From Paratinospora sagittata (lineage: Eukaryota > Streptophyta > Magnoliopsida > Ranunculales > Menispermaceae), in NCBI GenBank assembly GCA_035771175.1, contig CM069597.1:10699001-10763000 (forward strand): a stretch of 64,000 nt of DNA. Direction: 5' to 3'. Both the position numbers and the translations under genes were made by a program. Below the pieces are notes generated by a model that worked only from the letters and a program-made list of their open reading frames with translations, searched no databases and was not told the origin of the DNA. Shown in pieces: positions 60,051 through 64,000 of the stretch (position 1 is its first letter; every line of letters begins with the position of its first letter).

Positions 60051-61019
60051 AATGGTATTGTGTTTGTGTCAAATCGAAATCTCAACATTGAAAAGGCAAT
60101 TGCCAAAGTTTTTCCAGATGCAGACCATGGCATTTGCATTTACCATTTGACTCAAAATTTGAAATCCAAGTTTAAGGATCGCGAACAATTGATTCCATTA
60201 TTTTACACTGCAGCAAAGGCGTATCGTAAATTTGACTTCTCGAGAATAATGATTGAGATAGGCAAGTGTGACACAAATGTTGTTAAGTATCTTAGGGAAG
60301 TCGGGGTTGAAAGATGGGCGCGCTCTCATTTTGATGGGAGATGTTATATCATCATGACGACGAATATTGTTGAGTGTCTTAATGTTGTCCTCAAAGATGC
60401 TAGAGAATTACTAGTTACCATGTTGATTGATTAATTAAGGATGTTGCTTCAAGGATGGTTTTATGAACGTCGACATGCAACTGCTAAAATGAATCATTTC
60501 TTGACTGAATGGGTAGACAATGAAGTAAGAAAACAAGCAGAGAAGTCTGCACGTTACCGTGTAATTCTAATTAATAGCTATGATCTCGAAGTGCTAGATG
60601 GTAATCAAGTTGTCGTCGTTAATTTACATAACAAAACTTGTACTTGTAAGAAGTTTGACATGGACCTGTTGCCATGCTCTCATGCAATAGTTGTTGCTCG
60701 TCATTGCAGCTTGTCGATAAACAGTTTGTCATCTCCATATTACTCAACCACTGCGTTAATAGCAGCATATGCTAATTCAATCTTTCCGGTTGGAAACATC
60801 ACATAATGGTTAGTGCCCAATGATATATCAGCTCGTGTTGTTTTACCACTAAGAACAAGGCGATCCACAGGCAAACGTCAAAAGCAACGCATACCGTCAG
60901 CAGGAGAAGAACGACAAAGGCGTAGATGTGGTAGGTGTCATGATCTTAGACATAATCGGTAGAGCTGTAAAAAACCAATTGCCCTTCAACCACCACGAGG
61001 TTCTAATATTTCCCCGTAG
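60051..61019 (+). pseudogene. MULE transposase C-terminal half (second MULE copy)
   Basis: Begins in the middle of the domain (NGIVFVSNRNLNIEKAIAK, second catalytic Asp changed to Asn), then HGICIYHLTQNLKSKFKD and TTNIVECLN with the catalytic Glu. A SWIM zinc finger (CTCKKFDMDLLPCSH, 60639-60683) and a CCHC-like end (RCGRCHDLRHN) follow. In-frame stops at 60432, 60804 and 60960 inactivate it. It is of the same subfamily as the transposase at 1-7658: both have YHL.QNLKSKFKD and LFYTAAK. The N-terminal half is missing because the Tekay LTR borders it at 60050. Confidence 0.88.
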
Positions 61020-62116
61020 TAAAAATCTTGAAGGTAAATATTCTTAAATAATATATATATATATGAAAGTAAATAATAAACCCTTGTAAATGGGTGAAAA
61101 CCAACTTTATGAGTTCTTGATTTTTTTTTTCCTTTTTTTCTTTGTTTATGGCTTACAGGTTGTGTAACAATGAACTTATGCAAGTGAGAAGTGAAGAAGA
61201 CATTTTTATGTGCAAGTTGAAGTGGAGGACATGTCTTTGTTTATTTTGTTTTCTGACAGATGATATATCCATCCCCAGTAGATATATTAACTGACTGAAT
61301 ATTTTGTTTGCTATATGTGGAAATGCATTTGTGTGATTTTTGTAATGTTATTGGTTCTTCATTGTAACTTATAAATCATGTAGTAGTTTACATTTGCAAG
61401 TGTGGAGTGCAGGACGTATTTTTGATTATTTTTTATGTGTGAAATGATATATCTATCCCTAATACATATATCAACTGAGTTACATGAAAACTCATTCTAT
61501 AATTTTTAATAAAAACCAGGTTTATTAAAAAATTGAGATGGTAACAATTATCAATATGACATATCAGAGAGCTTAACATTTAACACCTGTGTTCTTTTTC
61601 CAATAGCAACACATTTGATATTGCTGAAAAGTGCATCATGGTCCAAGTAATGCCACAATGCATATATTACATCAAAAAATACAAAACAAATGGTTACATG
61701 TCAAATCCCAAGTATATTATTGATACATACAAGTGCAGCTATTAGATGTTATATCCTTAGGTTAGTAAAATATGTCAAGTGATTGGTGTACATATGTGCT
61801 AAACATTTACAACATTCAAAAAGAAACTACTTATTAAAATCAACTTATTTTTCCCTGAGTACACCAACATGGAAGAAATCTATTACCTTTTCTTACGAAT
61901 CTCTGATATCGTGTTTTCAGTTATTGTTTCCGGATCCTTCCCCTAACAGATGCATTCGATGTACGTCATAACGAAGGCACCGCAGTCTCCCCCTGATTGT
62001 TGCAGCATCTTTGGCATATCGATCTCCCAATTATCGCTTGAAAATTACTTGCCCACCTTCGCCAAGAGAGCATCCAAGGTGTAGGTTAGGAATTTTAACT
62101 CAATTTCCCACTTGAC
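61020..62116. other. MULE 3' flank, no gene seen
   Basis: AT-rich. Two diverged phrases (GATATATCCATCCCCAGTAGATATATTAACTG at 61261 and GATATATCTATCCCTAATACATATATCAACTG at 61446) may belong to a subterminal repeat. No terminal inverted repeat was identified. Confidence 0.5.
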
Positions 62117-63465
62117 TGTCACACCCCACCCGGACGCTCCTAAACTGGCGAAACACTCACAAACAGAGCACGAATGCATTATAACAATAACCGAGTGCGC
62201 AGGAACACAATTCAGTACAAGTCTGATTTCATTAACTTCAGAATATATTTTTGTACATGAAATAGAAAAGGGAACATCCTCCCAAAATCCCCAATAAATA
62301 AACAAAGGGTTACAAAATGTGGGCCCAAAAACCTCCACCCAGTCCACCCTAATCTCTTGAGAAAAATTTTATAACAACGGGGTGAGCTACTCTCCGGGTG
62401 GGTAAAATAGTTCATGAATATAACAATTAATAAAGGAAACTTCATAACCAAATATCACATAAACACATCATAGCATTATAATCAATACAACATGTATGTA
62501 TGCATGACATCGTCTCGCAATGGTTCCATGATTGTACGTCGCCCAAGTTCACGTACAGATGTCCATTCCCAGGTGTAGTCGGGTTCTCATTGTATGTCCT
62601 TCCACAGGAACGACGCCTTCGATTCACGTGCAGATGTCCATCTCCAAGTAAACCCCAGTTCTCATTGTACGACCCTCTCTAGAGAAATATCAATTATAGT
62701 GAGCATTACTTCTAACTATTTTGTGGATCAGAAACCACTTACGTACCTAGGTGGTGTTTATGTATAATGCTAATGCATGAGCAGGTTCGGTCTTTACTAA
62801 CATTAGACATAATTTTGGCAACGTCTGGTGATTCTTATCAGGTCAGTATCACCATGTGTAAAGTTAGGATGTTCAGTATCACTTGTACAAGCTGATAACT
62901 TTCAAATAAAACCAACCAGATCAGTCTCCAGTTTGAGAGGTGAGACACGAGGTCTACTTAAGTACCAATCGTTTAGAGCAGCACGCTGCCTCCCGTTCTC
63001 TATTTAAAGTTACTGAGGATAAGACAATGTTTGGTTGAGTCAGATTGACCACTAATCCAGCATAGTAACAGTGTAATACATGAACTCCAAATATACAGGC
63101 ATAAGTATGACAGGTATGAACATTATACGCAATAATGCAATGTAAATAAATAGTAGACATAATGATAAATGAATGTAAACTTTAATAAAAGTTATAAGAC
63201 ACGCAAACCTATGTTTCGTTCCCCACCTTCAGATAAAAACTCCTTCCAGAACTAGAGCCTTCCCCCGAGCAGAACCGCGTTGCACCGCGAAGAGAGTCTC
63301 GAAAAAAGAGTCTCAAAGAGAGAAGAGAAAAACTCAAGAAACGTGAGAGACAGAGAGAAATCACAAGTGATTGGTGTGAAAAATGAGGAGGGGAGGGTTT
63401 CTTTTTATAGAAAAAAAAGTGCCCGAAGCTCTAATTTTTTTTTTGTGCAATCCAAGGGCATTACA
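62117..63465 (-). repeat. 3' LTR of a minus-strand Ty3 element
   Basis: On the plus strand TGTCACACCCCACCCGG...GGGCATTACA. Same family as 30451-31477 and 42832-44228, and the longest minus-strand copy in the window. A purine tract (AAGGGGGGTCTCTG on the minus strand) lies directly beyond 63465, so it is a 3' LTR whose element continues to the right, outside the window. Confidence 0.82.
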
Positions 63466-64000
63466 CAGAGACCCCCCTTAAAAGGATTTCTCCTCGAAAT
63501 TCAGTCTGTGTAGTAATGATTGTTGTCTGCACGGGATTCACCGCCGTCGTCATTACTCAAAAGATCAGGGTAGTGCCTATAAGGCCCCTGAATAGCACTG
63601 TGCCTGGTGGAATCCTCTTTATCATCAAACACTGGAGAGCAAATGGAGTCAGATTCGTCCTCAGAAGGTTCCGACATATGCCTCACAAGTGGTGGAGTAC
63701 GGCTCTGCAACTTGCAGCGCTTTAGGGGAGGTAGGTTGAGCGGCAAAATGCTTTTTCGTGTTGTTGCCCGAATCCGGCCCCCTGGCAATTTTGGTAAGAG
63801 ATCTTGCCAGGACGAGAGCACAGGATTGTTTCAAAAAAGTCATGTTGTTTCAAAAAAGTCATGCACGCTCTGGCGATAAGGATCGTTGTCTGTGGGGCGA
63901 TGGAGTTGGTGATGGAAAATAGTTGTGGCTTGACTCAGATCCTGAAGGAGTCGCCACAGGTTGCCAAAGAGGTCATTGCGTGTGTGCATCATTACCTCCA
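63466..64000 (-). other. Interior of the minus-strand Ty3 element (polypurine tract and 3' region)
   Basis: Begins with the polypurine tract, then GAATTTCGAGGAGAAATCC on the minus strand, like the tail of the Tekay interior at 58090. The minus frame 63821-63501 (RHMSEPSEDESDSI, acidic) and the plus frame 63607-63879 are open but unrecognised. pol would lie beyond the window edge. Confidence 0.6.

Overview
This is nuclear DNA of a flowering plant. The evidence is spliced genes with GT-AG introns (an annexin and a small heat-shock-like membrane protein), a nuclear-type tRNA-Gly gene, and a high load of plant-specific retrotransposon lineages: Sirevirus-type Ty1/copia, Athila-type and Tekay-type Ty3, and Mutator-like elements. 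The species cannot be named from the sequence. Only about 5 kb (roughly 11.0-15.8 kb) looks like a living gene island. Most of the rest is nested, decaying transposable elements.

Layout. 1-8.5 kb: a broken Mutator-like (MULE) transposase gene on the minus strand, split into three pieces by two ~2.95 kb solo LTRs of one family in opposite orientation (302-3285 and 3810-6757). Each solo LTR has a perfect 5-bp target duplication. A ~74-bp minisatellite lies just upstream of the transposase. 8.5-11.0 kb: AT-rich, no gene. 11.0-15.8 kb: a five-exon annexin gene, a tRNA-Gly(UCC) gene on the opposite strand, and a two-exon alpha-crystallin-domain protein with a C-terminal membrane anchor (RTM2-like) carrying a MITE in its intron. 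15.9-19.2 kb: a young, complete, non-autonomous LTR element on the minus strand with two LTRs and a tRNA-Met primer site.

19.2-31.5 kb: a mosaic of LTR pieces, a 5'-truncated Sirevirus pol with its polypurine tracts and 3' LTR (itself interrupted by another LTR), and a minus-strand element with a 'putative plant transposon protein' ORF. 31.5-42.5 kb: an old Athila-type element on the minus strand (gag, protease, RT, RNase H, integrase, both LTRs, tRNA-Asp-type primer site). It abuts a second Athila LTR fragment head to head, and that fragment holds another solo LTR (TTCAA duplication). 42.58-42.83 kb: the last exon of a RETICULATA-related (DUF3411) gene, cut off by the next LTR. 42.8-46.2 kb: a plus-strand copy of the 'putative plant transposon protein' element with 5' LTR and primer site.

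47.0-60.0 kb: Tekay-type chromovirus pieces (gag-protease, LTR fragment, RT-RNase H-integrase-chromodomain, an antisense spliced-looking ORF, 3' LTR), with a Sirevirus 3' LTR lying between the gag and pol pieces. That LTR carries two unusual arrays: about 14 units built round an AGGACGCT...AGCGCCCT inverted repeat, and about 15 tandem mini-hairpins whose stem sequences change together. 60.05-61.0 kb: the C-terminal half of a second MULE transposase. 62.1-64.0 kb: 3' LTR and interior of a further minus-strand Ty3 element.

Functionally, the window shows serial insertion of Ty3 and copia elements into older DNA transposons, into each other and into one host gene. The annexin and the RTM2-like gene remain open through all exons. 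All coordinates of LTR ends without target duplications are approximate.
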